From Tsukamurella sp. 1534 (GTDB lineage Bacteria; Actinomycetota; Actinomycetes; Mycobacteriales; Mycobacteriaceae): a stretch of DNA of 64,000 nt. The stretch is from the NCBI RefSeq assembly GCF_000312385.1, contig NZ_HE997628.1:254997-318996 (forward strand), in the 5' to 3' direction. The position numbers were made by a program, and so were the translations under genes. Positions 9,427-19,527 of the stretch are shown one piece after another. The notes beneath the pieces are model-generated. The model did no database searches. It saw only the letters and a list, made by a program, of their open reading frames with translations, and had not been told where the DNA came from. Positions within the stretch are counted from its first letter, which is position 1, and each line of letters opens with the position of its first letter.

Positions 9427-10185
9427 GTGGCGGCCACCGTCTTCCTCGCCGAGCGGCTGCCCGCCCCGGGCGAGGAGTGCCTGCTCGACGGTGACGAGGG
9501 GCGCCACGCGGCGGCCGTCCGCCGGATCCGGGTGGGGGAGGAACTGGTGCTCTCCGACGGTGCCGGGGGCTTCGCCCGGTGCTCCGCGGCCGCCGTCGGC
9601 AAGGCCGATGTGACGCTCCGCTGTGCCGAGGTGTGGACGGTGCCGGCGGCGTCGCCGCGCGTGGTACTGGTTCAGGCGCTGCCCAAGTCCGACCGCGCGG
9701 ATCTCGCCGTCGAACTCGCCACGGAGGCGGGGATCGACGAGATCGTGCCGTGGCAGGCGGCCCGTTGTGTGGCGCGGTGGGACGGCGGCAAGGGCAAGGC
9801 CGAGAAGGGTGTCGCGCGGTGGCGCGCCGTTGCCCGCGCGGCGGCGAAACAGGCTCGGCGAGCGTATGTTCCGCGCGTGCACGACGTGGTGACGACGCGA
9901 GAACTCGTTCCACTACTCACCAGTATGGATGCGAATGTAGTTGTCTTGCACGAGGGTTCGGCGGTGCCTCTCGGCGAAGTTGACTTCTCGGTAACCGAAA
10001 CCGTCGTTATTGTGGTGGGACCGGAGGGCGGAATCAGCCCCGAGGAACTGGACGCCCTGGTCGCGACGGGTGCGCAGCCCGCGCTCCTCGGACCGACGGT
10101 GCTGCGGACATCCACGGCCGCGGCCGTCGCACTCGGGGCGATCGGTGTCCTGACCACCAGGTGGGAGCAGACCCCACCCGCATAG
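9427..10185 (+). CDS. rsmE: 16S rRNA (uracil1498-N3)-methyltransferase RsmE
   Basis: SPOUT-class methyltransferase modifying U1498 of 16S rRNA. 252 aa, GTG start six bases after dnaJ. N-terminal PUA-like part (DEGRHAAAVRRIRVGEEL). The SPOUT knot signature is IVVGPEGGISPEELDAL and LLGPTVLRTSTAAAVALGAI, which forms the AdoMet site. Last gene of the hrcA-dnaJ-rsmE group, which is conserved in M. tuberculosis (Rv2372c). Confidence 0.92.
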   Translation: MAATVFLAERLPAPGEECLLDGDEGRHAAAVRRIRVGEELVLSDGAGGFARCSAAAVGKADVTLRCAEVWTVPAASPRVVLVQALPKSDRADLAVELATEAGIDEIVPWQAARCVARWDGGKGKAEKGVARWRAVARAAAKQARRAYVPRVHDVVTTRELVPLLTSMDANVVVLHEGSAVPLGEVDFSVTETVVIVVGPEGGISPEELDALVATGAQPALLGPTVLRTSTAAAVALGAIGVLTTRWEQTPPA

Positions 10186-10214
10186 CGGGTATTCGACGAG
10201 GAGATTGAAGAACG

Positions 10215-10937
10215 ATGGCGCGTCGCATCTTCTACGGCAGCGAGGAATCGCAGCACGGGCACTTCTACCCGGGTGACGCCTCCAAGCCGCTCATCACGCT
10301 GGTGCACGGCGGCTACTGGCGCAATCTCTACACCATGACGATGGAGTCGAAGATCGCCAAGGACCTCAACCAGCGCGGATACCCCGTCTGGAACGTCGAG
10401 TACCGCCGCGTCGGCGAGCCCGGCGTCAAATGGCCGATCCCCGGCGAGGACGTACTGGCCGCCGTCGATTACGGCACCGAGAAGCTGGCCGGCCCGGCCG
10501 GGCACATCGTGGCCGCGCACAGCGCCGGCGCCACGCTCGCGGTGTGGGCCGCGGCGCAGCGCCCCGAGCTCCTCGGCGTGATCTCCCGCGGCGGCGTGCT
10601 CGACCTCATCGAGCGCGGCGACGGTGACCAGTCCATGCGGCTGCTGTTCGACCTCGGCCCCAACGCGAATCAGCGCCTGCTCAAGCGCACGTTCGCGCAG
10701 GCGAGCCCCGTCGCGGCGATGCCCTTCAAGACCCGCGTGCGCGCGCTGCACGGCCGGCTCGACGAGCAGGTTCCCTACCAGCTCTCCGAGTGGTTCCTCT
10801 CGCAGGCGCAGGAGAACGGCATGGACGCCGCGCTCACCATGATCGAGGGCGAGGGCCACGACGACTTCCTGGAGCCGGGCTCCAAGGGCCACGCGGCCAC
10901 GCTCGCCGCCATCGAGGAGCTGACCAGCACGAAGTAG
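10215..10937 (+). CDS. Alpha/beta hydrolase (kynurenine formamidase/esterase-like)
   Basis: 240 aa, cytoplasmic (no signal). HGGYW (the HGGxW oxyanion motif of arylformamidases and carboxylesterases) lies near residue 32. The nucleophile Ser is in AAHSAGATLA, and Asp in LHGRLDEQVP and His in EGHDDF complete a triad. Substrate unknown; no tryptophan-degradation genes are nearby, so formamidase activity is only suggested. It interrupts the rsmE-phoH interval relative to mycobacteria. Confidence 0.75.
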   Translation: MARRIFYGSEESQHGHFYPGDASKPLITLVHGGYWRNLYTMTMESKIAKDLNQRGYPVWNVEYRRVGEPGVKWPIPGEDVLAAVDYGTEKLAGPAGHIVAAHSAGATLAVWAAAQRPELLGVISRGGVLDLIERGDGDQSMRLLFDLGPNANQRLLKRTFAQASPVAAMPFKTRVRALHGRLDEQVPYQLSEWFLSQAQENGMDAALTMIEGEGHDDFLEPGSKGHAATLAAIEELTSTK

Positions 10938-11062
10938 TCAGAGGGACGCGTTCGCCGTCCGCTGAACCGGCGGGGCGAATCTCGGAGGCGGCGCGGCCCT
11001 TCGAGGGACTAAACTGGGCGTATCCGCCTCGGCTGGGGCGGTGACCGCCGCAGACCGAAGGA

Positions 11063-12120
<1,058 letters not shown>

Positions 12121-12124
<4 letters not shown>

Positions 12125-12663
12125 GCATCGAGTTCGCCAACGAGTCCGGATTCGACGTCGACGAGGCCGAGGTCGTCGCCATGGCGGCCTTCGCCATCGC
12201 CGCGATGGACGTGCACCCGGGCGCCGAGCTGAACATGCTCGCGGTCGACCTGGACACCATGGCCGACCTGCACGTGAAGTGGATGGACCTGCCCGGGCCG
12301 ACCGACGTGATGAGCTTTCCGATGGACGAGCTCACCCCCGGCGGCCGCCCGGACATGGCCGACGCCGGCCCGGCGACGCTGGGCGACATCGTGCTGTGCC
12401 CGCAGTTCGCCGCCGAGCAGGCGCAGTCCGCGGGGCACTCGACGGAGCACGAGCTCAACGTGCTCACGGTGCACGGCGTGCTGCACCTGCTGGGCTTCGA
12501 CCACGCCGAGCCGGACGAGGAGCGCGAGATGTTCGCACTCCAGGACAGCATCATCGCCGAGTACTACGCGCAGGAGCGCGACAAGGAGCGTCGCGCCCGG
12601 CAGGCCGCGCGCGACGACAGGCTCCTGGGGCGCACCGGCTTCCTGGGGCGGCGGGACGGCTAA
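12121..12663 (+). CDS. ybeY: Endoribonuclease YbeY
   Basis: Zinc-dependent RNase for 16S rRNA 3' end maturation and ribosome quality control. 180 aa with the metal site H118-x3-H122-x5-H128 ([11 protein letters not shown]). A charged basic tail ([15 protein letters not shown]) extends beyond the domain. ATGA overlap with phoH, and the next gene starts right after its stop, so phoH-ybeY-corC-like form one transcriptional unit. Confidence 0.94.
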
Positions 12664-13980
12664 GTGCAATCGTCGATCCTCCTGATCGTCGGCGTCGTCG
12701 CCTTGGTGCTCCTGGGCGGGCTGTTCGCGGCGATCGACTCCGCCCTGCTCACCGTCTCGCCCGCGCGCGTCGAGGACCTCGTCGACGAGGGACGCCCCGG
12801 TGCGAAGCGCCTGCAGCGGCTGCTGAACAACCGGCCGCTGTACGTCAACCTCGTGGTGCTGTTGCGCACGGCCTGCGAGATATCGGCGACGGTGCTCCTG
12901 TTCCTGGTTCTCGATCGCGCCCTGTCCACGGTGTGGACCGCGGTGGTCACCGCCGCGGCCATGACGGTGATCAGCTACGTGCTGATCGGGGTCGGCCCGC
13001 GCACCCTGGGCCGGCAGCACGCGTACTCGCTGGGGTGCTCGACCGCACTGATGGTGCAGGCCATCGCGATCCTCATCGCGCCCGTCACCCGCCTGCTGAT
13101 CCTGCTGGGCAACGCCGTCACTCCGGGGCGCGGCTTCCGCAACGGGCCGTTCGCGACGGAGGTCGAGCTGCGCGAGCTGGTCGACATGGCGCAGCAGCGC
13201 GGCGTGGTGGCCGAGGACGAGGGCAAGATGATCCAGTCCGTCTTCGAACTCGGCGACACGGCCGCGCGCGGCGTCATGGTGCCGCGCCCCGAGATCGTGT
13301 GGATCGAGGCGGGCAAGACGGTCGCGCAGGCGGTCCGGCTCGCCGTCCGGTCCGGGCATTCGCGGATCCCCGTCATCGGGGAGAACGTGGACGACGTGCG
13401 GGGCGTCGTCTACCTCAAGGACCTGGTCGCACTGCCCGACGGTGCCGACCGGCACGCCATCGATGTGGCCGAGATGGCCCGGCCCGCGGTGTTCGTGCCC
13501 GATTCCAAGCCCGTGGACGCGCTGCTGCGGGAGATGCAGCGGACCAACAACCACATGGCCGTGCTGGTCAACGAGTACGGCTCCATCGCCGGCCTGGTGA
13601 CGATCGAGGACGTGCTGGAGGAGATCGTCGGAGAGATCACCGACGAATACGACGCGGGCGAGATCGCCCCCGTCGAGGACCTCGGCGAGGGCCTCTTCCG
13701 GGTGTCCGCGCGCCTCGACCTGGAGACGCTCGGCGAGCTCTTCGACGAGGAGATCGAGGAGGACGAGGTGGACACCGTGGGCGGCCTGCTGGGGCTCGCG
13801 CTCGGCCGGGTGCCGCTGCCCGGTTCCGAGGCGCAGGCCCACGGCCTGGTGCTGGAGGCCGAGGGCGCCACGAACCGTCGTGGGAGGATGCGGATCACGA
13901 CCGTCCTGGTGCGGCGCGCCGAGGACGGGAACGGCGAGCCGGAGGACGGCGCCGACGACGAGGAGAAGGAGACCGCGTGA
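12664..13980 (+). CDS. CNNM/CBS/CorC-domain membrane protein (hemolysin C family)
   Basis: 438 aa. Layout: N-terminal CNNM/DUF21 membrane domain with about three to four helices ([47 protein letters not shown]). Then two CBS domains ([11 protein letters not shown] ... [54 protein letters not shown]), a CorC_HlyC transporter-associated domain, and an acidic tail. Related proteins are implicated in Mg/Co efflux. GTG start abuts the ybeY stop. M. tuberculosis counterpart Rv2366c. Confidence 0.85.
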   Translation: MQSSILLIVGVVALVLLGGLFAAIDSALLTVSPARVEDLVDEGRPGAKRLQRLLNNRPLYVNLVVLLRTACEISATVLLFLVLDRALSTVWTAVVTAAAMTVISYVLIGVGPRTLGRQHAYSLGCSTALMVQAIAILIAPVTRLLILLGNAVTPGRGFRNGPFATEVELRELVDMAQQRGVVAEDEGKMIQSVFELGDTAARGVMVPRPEIVWIEAGKTVAQAVRLAVRSGHSRIPVIGENVDDVRGVVYLKDLVALPDGADRHAIDVAEMARPAVFVPDSKPVDALLREMQRTNNHMAVLVNEYGSIAGLVTIEDVLEEIVGEITDEYDAGEIAPVEDLGEGLFRVSARLDLETLGELFDEEIEEDEVDTVGGLLGLALGRVPLPGSEAQAHGLVLEAEGATNRRGRMRITTVLVRRAEDGNGEPEDGADDEEKETA

Positions 13981-14300
13981 GCGAGCCGAGCGAGGAGGAC
14001 CGCAAGCTCGTGACGCTGGCGCGCGGTGCGATGGGACGGGCGGGGGCGCCGCACGGCGCCGCCGTGCGCGACCTGGACGGGCGCACCTACGCGGGCGCCC
14101 CCGTGCGCCTGGACGCGCTCGCGCTGACCGGCCTGCAGGTGGCCGTCGCGTCCGCGCTGAGTTCGGGCGCGGAGGGCTTCGAGGCCGCGGTCCTGGTGGG
14201 CGATGCCGACGACGCCGACGCGGGCGTGGCGGCGCTGCACGAGGTCTCCGGCACCGCGCCGGTGCTGCTGTTCGACGCGGCGGGGGAGGCCCGACGGTGA
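13977..14300 (+). CDS. Small cytidine-deaminase-like protein
   Basis: 107 aa between the CorC-like gene and era, overlapping both by four bases (GTGA). Position and sequence ([53 protein letters not shown]) match Rv2365c-type proteins with a cytidine-deaminase-like fold. No HAE or PCxxC zinc motif is present, so catalytic deamination is unlikely; role unknown. Confidence 0.7.
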   Translation: MSEPSEEDRKLVTLARGAMGRAGAPHGAAVRDLDGRTYAGAPVRLDALALTGLQVAVASALSSGAEGFEAAVLVGDADDADAGVAALHEVSGTAPVLLFDAAGEARR

Positions 14301-15265
14301 CCGGAACCCCCGAGGCCGAGACCGGCGGACCCGAGACCGGCGAGGACGAATTCCGTTCCGGGTTCGTGTGTTTCGTCGGACGCCCGAACACGGGCAAGTC
14401 CACGCTGACCAACGCGCTGGTGGGCACGAAGATCGCGATCACCAGTTCGCGGCCGCAGACCACCCGTTCCACGATCCGCGGCATCGTCAACCGGCCGAAC
14501 TGCCAGCTGATCCTGGTGGACACCCCCGGCCTGCACCGGCCGCGGACCCTGCTGGGGCAGCGGCTGAACGACCTGGTGCGGGACACCTACTCCGAGGTGG
14601 ACATCATCTGCCTCACGATCCCCGCGGACGAGAAGATCGGCCCGGGCGACAAGTACATCCTCGATCAGGTGCGGCACATGGCGCCGCGTACGCCGCTGCT
14701 GGGCATCGTGACCAAGATCGACAAGGTCGGACGCGACAAGATCGCAGAGCAGCTCATGGCGGTCTCGCAGTTCCTGGGTGGGGAGTCGGACGTGATCCCC
14801 GTGTCCGCCACCTCGGGGGAGCAGGTCGAGGACCTGGTGCAGCTGCTGGCGTCGAAGATGCGGCCGGGGCCCGCGTTCTACCCGGACGACGAGGTCACCG
14901 ACACCGACGACGACACGATGATGGCCGAGCTGATCCGCGAGGCCGCCCTGGAGGGCGTGCGGGACGAGCTGCCGCACTCGCTGGCCGTGACCATCGAGGA
15001 GGTCCTCGAGCGCGAGAAGACCGAGGCGCAGGAGAAGTCGGGTAAGCCGGGCCTCCTGGAGGTGCACGCGCTGCTGTACGTGGAGCGGCCCTCGCAGAAG
15101 GCGATCATCATCGGCAAGGGCGGTTCGCGGCTGAAGTCGGTGGGCACCGCGGCCCGCGGCGAGATCGAGAAACTGCTGGGCCGCAAGGTGTTCCTGTCCC
15201 TGCACGTGAAGGTGGCCAAGGACTGGCAGCGCGACCCCAAGCAGCTGGGCCGCCTGGGCTTCTAG
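14297..15265 (+). CDS. era: GTPase Era
   Basis: Ribosome-assembly GTPase binding the 3' end of 16S rRNA. 322 aa from GTG 14297. G1 GRPNTGKST at 28-36, G3 DTPGLH, G4 is TKID in place of NKID as in other actinobacteria. The C-terminal KH domain has IIGKGGSRLKSVG. Overlaps the preceding gene (GTGA). With ybeY and phoH it forms a compact rRNA-processing operon. Confidence 0.95.
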   Translation: MTGTPEAETGGPETGEDEFRSGFVCFVGRPNTGKSTLTNALVGTKIAITSSRPQTTRSTIRGIVNRPNCQLILVDTPGLHRPRTLLGQRLNDLVRDTYSEVDIICLTIPADEKIGPGDKYILDQVRHMAPRTPLLGIVTKIDKVGRDKIAEQLMAVSQFLGGESDVIPVSATSGEQVEDLVQLLASKMRPGPAFYPDDEVTDTDDDTMMAELIREAALEGVRDELPHSLAVTIEEVLEREKTEAQEKSGKPGLLEVHALLYVERPSQKAIIIGKGGSRLKSVGTAARGEIEKLLGRKVFLSLHVKVAKDWQRDPKQLGRLGF

Positions 15266-15344
15266 CGCCCCAGCAGCCGCTGCCACCCCCGGATTGCGGC
15301 GCGGCGCGGCGGCATCCGTCAGTCGGGGGTGGGATGATGGGGGA

Positions 15345-16151
15345 ATGAGGTCGTACCGGGACAGCGCCGTGGTGCTGCGGCAGCACAAGTTGGGGGAGGC
15401 CGACTACATCCTCACGCTGCTGACCCGCGACAACGGCCTGGTCCGCGCGGTCGCCAAGGGGGTGCGCCGGCCGCGGTCGCGGTTCGGCGCCCGGCTGGAG
15501 CTGTTCGCGCACGTCGACCTGCAGTTGCACCCCGGCCGCAGCCTGGACGTGGTGACCCAGGTGCATTCCATCGCGGCCTACTCGGGCGACCTGACGGAGG
15601 ACTACGGCCGGTACACCACGGCCTGCGCGGTGATCGAGACCGCGGAACGGCTCGCGGGCGAGGAGCGCGCGCCGGCGCTGGATCTGCACCGGCTGACCGT
15701 CGGGGCGTTGCGCGCGATCGCCGCCGGCGCCCGCGACCGCGACCTGATCCTGATCTCGTTCCTGCTGCGGGCCATGGACGCTGCGGGCTGGGCGCCCGCA
15801 CTCACGCTGTGCTCGCGCTGCGGCGACGAGGGGCCGCACCGCGCCTTCCACGTGGCGGCCGGCGGCGCGGTCTGCGTGCACTGCCGCCCGCCCGGTGCGG
15901 CGGTGCCGTCCCAGGGCGTGCTCGACCTCATGGCCGCGCTCGCGCTGCCGGACTTCGACTATGCGGAGACCACCGACGAGCGGCTGCGCAGGCAGGCGAA
16001 CGGCCTCGCGGCGGCGCACCTACAGTGGCACGTGGGGCGGCAGCTGCGGTCGCTGCCCATGATCGAGCGGCACGCGCCGCACAGCACGGCCCTCGCCAGC
16101 GCGGGCCGGGACATCGAGGAGGTCGACGGTGCCGGGACTGCGGCGGGGTAG
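15345..16151 (+). CDS. recO: DNA repair protein RecO
   Basis: Recombination mediator of the RecFOR pathway, loading RecA onto SSB-coated DNA. 268 aa from ATG 15345. N-terminal OB fold ([25 protein letters not shown]) and a four-cysteine zinc site C156/C159 ... C177/C180. The frame extends upstream without homology. Its 3' end overlaps uppS by 23 bases. Confidence 0.93.
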   Translation: MRSYRDSAVVLRQHKLGEADYILTLLTRDNGLVRAVAKGVRRPRSRFGARLELFAHVDLQLHPGRSLDVVTQVHSIAAYSGDLTEDYGRYTTACAVIETAERLAGEERAPALDLHRLTVGALRAIAAGARDRDLILISFLLRAMDAAGWAPALTLCSRCGDEGPHRAFHVAAGGAVCVHCRPPGAAVPSQGVLDLMAALALPDFDYAETTDERLRRQANGLAAAHLQWHVGRQLRSLPMIERHAPHSTALASAGRDIEEVDGAGTAAG

Positions 16152-16938
16152 GTCGAAGACGCCACCGAAGCAGGTGGCGACGGTACGCCCGCCCGATCCG
16201 CATCCGTCGGGTGCGACGCCGCCCGAGATCCCCGCCGAGCTGGTGCCGAAGCACGTCGCCCTGGTGATGGACGGTAACGGGCGCTGGGCCAAGGAGCGCG
16301 GCATGGCCCGCACCGAGGGGCACAAGCGCGGCGAGGCTGTGCTGATGGACACGGTGTGCGGGTGCATCGAGATCGGCGTGACCCAGTTGTCGGCGTACGC
16401 CTTCTCCACCGAGAACTGGTCGCGCAGTCCCGAGGAGGTGCGCTTCCTCATGGGCTTCAACCGCGATGTGATCCGCCGCCGCCGCGACGAGATGCACGAG
16501 ATGGGCGTCCGCGTGAAGTGGGCGGGGCGCCGTCCGCGGCTGTGGCGCAGCGTGATCCGGGAACTCGAGGTGGCGGAGGAGCTCACCCGGGACAACACCG
16601 TCATGACACTCACGATGTGCGTCAACTACGGCGGTCGCGCCGAGATCGTCGATGCCACGAGGGAGATCGCGCGCCGTGCGGCGGCCGGCGAGATCAGCCC
16701 GGATCACATCACCGAGCAGTCGTTCCAGAGCTACCTGTATCAGCCGGACATGCCCGACGTGGACCTGTTCCTGCGCCCGTCGGGGGAGAAGCGCAGCTCC
16801 AACTTCCTGCTGTGGGAGAGCGCGTACGCCGAATACGTCTACCAGGACACGCTGTTCCCGGACTTCGACCGCCGGAACCTCTGGGACGCCTGCCTCGAAT
16901 ACGCCAAGCGCGACCGTCGGTTCGGCGGCGCCCAGTGA
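16129..16938 (+). CDS. uppS: Long-chain (decaprenyl-type) cis-prenyl diphosphate synthase
   Basis: Makes the polyprenyl phosphate carrier for peptidoglycan and arabinogalactan. 269 aa from GTG 16129. Signature [13 protein letters not shown] with catalytic D48, AFSTENWSR, and the diphosphate-binding [16 protein letters not shown] near the C-terminus. M. tuberculosis Rv2361c is the decaprenyl synthase at the same position, so a C50 product is likely but not proven. Confidence 0.9.
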   Translation: MPGLRRGRSKTPPKQVATVRPPDPHPSGATPPEIPAELVPKHVALVMDGNGRWAKERGMARTEGHKRGEAVLMDTVCGCIEIGVTQLSAYAFSTENWSRSPEEVRFLMGFNRDVIRRRRDEMHEMGVRVKWAGRRPRLWRSVIRELEVAEELTRDNTVMTLTMCVNYGGRAEIVDATREIARRAAAGEISPDHITEQSFQSYLYQPDMPDVDLFLRPSGEKRSSNFLLWESAYAEYVYQDTLFPDFDRRNLWDACLEYAKRDRRFGGAQ

Positions 16939-17339
16939 TCGCCCCGGACCGCCTCGAGGGACTGCGCACCCGCCTGGAGGAGGCCCTCGGTGAGGGAATC
17001 GGGCTGCGCCGCGACGGCAAGGACGCCGTCCTGGTGGACCTGGGCGACACGCCCGCGTCGGTCCAGGTCTTCGAGCTCGCCGCGGGGGTGGACGTGTACT
17101 CGCTGACCCAGGTGGTCGCGTGGGACCTGCCGCTCACCGACGAGTTGCGGTCGGACGTGGGCGCGACGGCGGAGGGCGTCCAATTCGGCGCCCTCCGGCT
17201 CATGGAACGCGAGGTGTCCGCGGATCTGGTGCTGCACTACTCCTTCCCGGCGGGCACCCTCGACGACGAGGCGCTGCGGGAGTTCGTGCTCTTCGTACTG
17301 ACGCAGGGAGTGGAAGCGCGGCGGCGCCTCGTCGGGTGA
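16935..17339 (+). CDS. Conserved hypothetical protein downstream of uppS
   Basis: 134 aa from GTG 16935, overlapping the uppS stop (GTGA). No catalytic motif seen; the alternating acidic/hydrophobic pattern with [36 protein letters not shown] suggests a YbjN/chaperone-like alpha/beta fold. Probably the counterpart of Rv2360c by position. Function unknown. Confidence 0.7.
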   Translation: MIAPDRLEGLRTRLEEALGEGIGLRRDGKDAVLVDLGDTPASVQVFELAAGVDVYSLTQVVAWDLPLTDELRSDVGATAEGVQFGALRLMEREVSADLVLHYSFPAGTLDDEALREFVLFVLTQGVEARRRLVG

Positions 17340-17378
17340 CCTCCGGGGCCCGGCGAGGCGTGCCGCCCCTCGTCGTGG

Positions 17379-18377
17379 CTACGGGCGCAGCAGCACCTTG
17401 CCCGCGCGCCCCGGCCGGCCGGAGGCGGCCGCCGCCTGAGCGATCTCCTCGAACGGGTACACGCCGTCCACCGGAAGGGCCAGCGTGCCCTCGGCCGCGC
17501 CCCGGATGATCTCCTCGAGCAGCTCGCGCTGCTTCGCGGGCGGCATCTCCTGCGCCACGATCTTTCCCCAGAAGCCCTTGATCCGGAGCTGCTTGAAGAT
17601 CACGTCGTTCACCGGGATCTCCAGCTGCGCGGTCTGTCCGGCGCCCGCCGCACTCATGGCGCCGAAGGACACCAGGGTGCCGCGTTCGCCCAGCAGGCGC
17701 GCGAGATCGGTGCTCGCGGCGCCGCCGATCGAGTCCACCGCGGCGGCGTACCCGGCGTCACCGGCCAGCTCGGCCGCGCGTTCGCGCCACCCGTCCACGT
17801 CGGTGGCGATCACGTTCTCCACGCCGAACGCGGCGAGCTCCTCGACGGCGGCGGACCGCCGGACCAGGCCGGTGACGTTGACGCCCCGCGCGGCGGCGAG
17901 CTGCGCGAGGAGCCGGCCGACCATCCCGTTCGCGGTGTTCTGCACGACCCATTGGCCGGGCTGCACGTCGAGGTGGTCGAGCAGCGAGGCGGCGCTGAAC
18001 GGCATGGCGAACAGCTGCGCGGCGGCCTCGTCGGGGATGGAGTCCGGGACCGGGACGAGCGTCGCCGCGTTCGCCAGGAAGTACTCGGCCCACGTGCCGA
18101 AGGCGCCGCCGGTCATGACGCGCTGGCCGACGGTGACGCCCTCGACGCCCTCGCCGAGCGCGTCCACCACGCCGACGCCCTCGGACCCGGAGCGCGCCCC
18201 GGGCAGCGGCGGCTTGAAACCGTAGTCGCCCTTCACGGTCCACAGGTCGTGGTTGTGGATGGGCGCCAGGATGGTGCGGATCCGGACCTGGCCGGGGCGC
18301 GGCTCGGGCACGGAGACGTCGTGGACGGAGAGGACGGTGGCGGGGTCGCCGAATTCGTCGTGAAGCAGTGCACGCAT
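17379..18377 (-). CDS. Zinc-independent MDR-family NAD(P)H dehydrogenase (quinone/enoyl reductase type)
   Basis: 332 aa of the medium-chain dehydrogenase/reductase family: catalytic GroES-like N-terminus (IHNHDLWTVKGDYGFKPPLPGARSGSEGVGVV), then a Rossmann domain (WVVQNTANGMVGRLLAQLAAARG). The VQNTANGMVGR segment resembles 2-enoyl thioester reductases. No zinc-ligand cysteines are seen. Third gene of a probable ohrR-ohr-MDR operon (30 bases after ohr), so it may detoxify peroxide-derived carbonyls or quinones; that is inference. Confidence 0.75.
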   Translation of the reverse strand: MRALLHDEFGDPATVLSVHDVSVPEPRPGQVRIRTILAPIHNHDLWTVKGDYGFKPPLPGARSGSEGVGVVDALGEGVEGVTVGQRVMTGGAFGTWAEYFLANAATLVPVPDSIPDEAAAQLFAMPFSAASLLDHLDVQPGQWVVQNTANGMVGRLLAQLAAARGVNVTGLVRRSAAVEELAAFGVENVIATDVDGWRERAAELAGDAGYAAAVDSIGGAASTDLARLLGERGTLVSFGAMSAAGAGQTAQLEIPVNDVIFKQLRIKGFWGKIVAQEMPPAKQRELLEEIIRGAAEGTLALPVDGVYPFEEIAQAAAASGRPGRAGKVLLRP

Positions 18378-18407
18378 GGGATTCTCTTTCCTGCAGGTGG
18401 TTTCGGA

Positions 18408-18833
18408 TCAGTCGTCGGCGACGGTCACGGTGACGTCGACGTTGCCGCGGACGGCGTTGGAGTAGGGGCACACCTGGTGCGCCGCGTCGGCGAGGCCCTG
18501 TGCGGTGGCCCCGTCGAGATCGGGGATCACGACCTCGAGCGCGACGGTCAGCCCGAAGCCCCCGGATCCGTTGGGGCCGATGCCGACCCGGGCGCCGACG
18601 CTGGAGTCGCCGAGTGCGACCTTCTGTGAGCGGGCGACCATCTGCAGCGCGGAGTGGAAGCAGGCGGCGTAGCCGGCGGCGAACAGTTGCTCCGGATTGG
18701 CGCCGTCGCCGGATCCGCCCATCTCTCGGGGGACGGCGAGCTGCAGGTCGACGCGGCCGTCGTCGGTGCGGGTGCGGCCGTCGCGACCGGCGCCGGTGGC
18801 GACGGCCTCGGCGGTGTAAGCGATATCGGGCAT
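18408..18833 (-). CDS. ohr: Organic hydroperoxide resistance protein Ohr (OsmC family)
   Basis: Thiol peroxidase reducing organic hydroperoxides, 141 aa. Both redox cysteines are present: AACFHSAL and VCPYSNAVRGNVDV, the Ohr-type C-terminus distinguishing it from OsmC. 58 bases downstream of ohrR on the same strand, so likely cotranscribed and derepressed together. Adjacent alkane hydroxylation would be a source of lipid peroxides. Confidence 0.92.
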   Translation of the reverse strand: MPDIAYTAEAVATGAGRDGRTRTDDGRVDLQLAVPREMGGSGDGANPEQLFAAGYAACFHSALQMVARSQKVALGDSSVGARVGIGPNGSGGFGLTVALEVVIPDLDGATAQGLADAAHQVCPYSNAVRGNVDVTVTVADD

Positions 18834-18891
18834 GGTGACCTTCGTTCGTTCGGTGTCGGGTGGTTCGGGTGAGGGGTGGGCGCGGTGGCGG

Positions 18892-19317
18892 TCAGGAGTG
18901 GGCCGCGCAGAACCTGTTCGCGAGGTCGCGCAGGAGCACGGCCTCCTCGGGGGAGAGATTGAACCCGTCGCGCACGGTGCGCTGCACCCCGGCGACGCGG
19001 GGCTGCATCGCCCTGCCCGCGTCCGTGACGTGGACGGTGACGAGGCGTTCGTCGGCCTGCTCGCGGCGGCGCTCGACGAGGCCCATCGTCTCGAGGCGGC
19101 GGATCAGAGGCGAGAGGGTGCCGCTGTCGAGCCGGAGGCGTTCGCCCAGCGCCGACACGGTGACACCGTCGCGCTCCCACAGGGCGAGCAGGGTGACGTA
19201 CTGGGTGTACGTCAGGCCCAGCGCCGCGAGCCCGTCGCGGTAGGCGTTGGAGGCCACCCGGGCCGCGGAGTACAGGGCGAAGCAGACCTGGGAGTCGAGT
19301 AGTTCGTCGCGTTCCAC
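18892..19317 (-). CDS. ohrR: MarR-family peroxide sensor OhrR
   Basis: Repressor of ohr inactivated by oxidation of a single N-terminal cysteine. 141 aa from GTG 19317. The sensing Cys is in SQVCFALYSAAR (residue 12), followed by LGLTYTQYVTLLALW, the winged-helix recognition segment LDSGTLSPLIRRLETMGLVERRR, and DERLVTVHVT. The upstream open frame is rejected because family similarity starts at this GTG. A palindrome lies 27 bases upstream. Confidence 0.9.
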   Translation of the reverse strand: MERDELLDSQVCFALYSAARVASNAYRDGLAALGLTYTQYVTLLALWERDGVTVSALGERLRLDSGTLSPLIRRLETMGLVERRREQADERLVTVHVTDAGRAMQPRVAGVQRTVRDGFNLSPEEAVLLRDLANRFCAAHS

Positions 19318-19343
19318 GACAATCAGAGTGCCACGCAACTCAA

Positions 19344-19353
19344 TTGTGCACAA
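19344..19353. promoter_or_regulatory. Candidate OhrR operator (TTGTGCACAA)
   Basis: Perfect 10-bp palindrome TTGTGCACAA in a short AT-rich stretch, 27 bases upstream of the ohrR start. OhrR family operators are inverted repeats of this kind, and autoregulation is usual; assignment is by position. Confidence 0.5.
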
Positions 19354-19435
19354 CTTAAAACGGGGCGTTTGGACACATCGAGGGGAGTCGTCTACCTGCG
19401 GGTTTACATCCAATGCGAATGTGTCCACGAAGAGC

Positions 19436-19460
19436 TTGACAGATCGACGACATCTGTCAA
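19436..19460 (+). promoter_or_regulatory. alkB promoter with inverted-repeat operator
   Basis: TTGACAGAT-N7-ATCTGTCAA, a perfect 9-bp inverted repeat 67 bases before the alkB start. The left arm contains a consensus -35 TTGACA, and TACTGT at 19462 is a weak -10 candidate (20-base spacing). Symmetry and length suit a TetR dimer, so the TetR gene at the end of this operon is the likely regulator. Confidence 0.6.
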
Positions 19461-19527
19461 ATACTGTCCTCAGTGCATATGACCTCAGTCACAGCCCCGC
19501 CCGGGGCGAACTCGTAAGGAGGCACCG

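Noticed and set aside
13977-14300. Functional cytidine deaminase
   Set aside because: Zinc-binding HAE and PCxxC motifs are missing; only the fold-like similarity and position remain.
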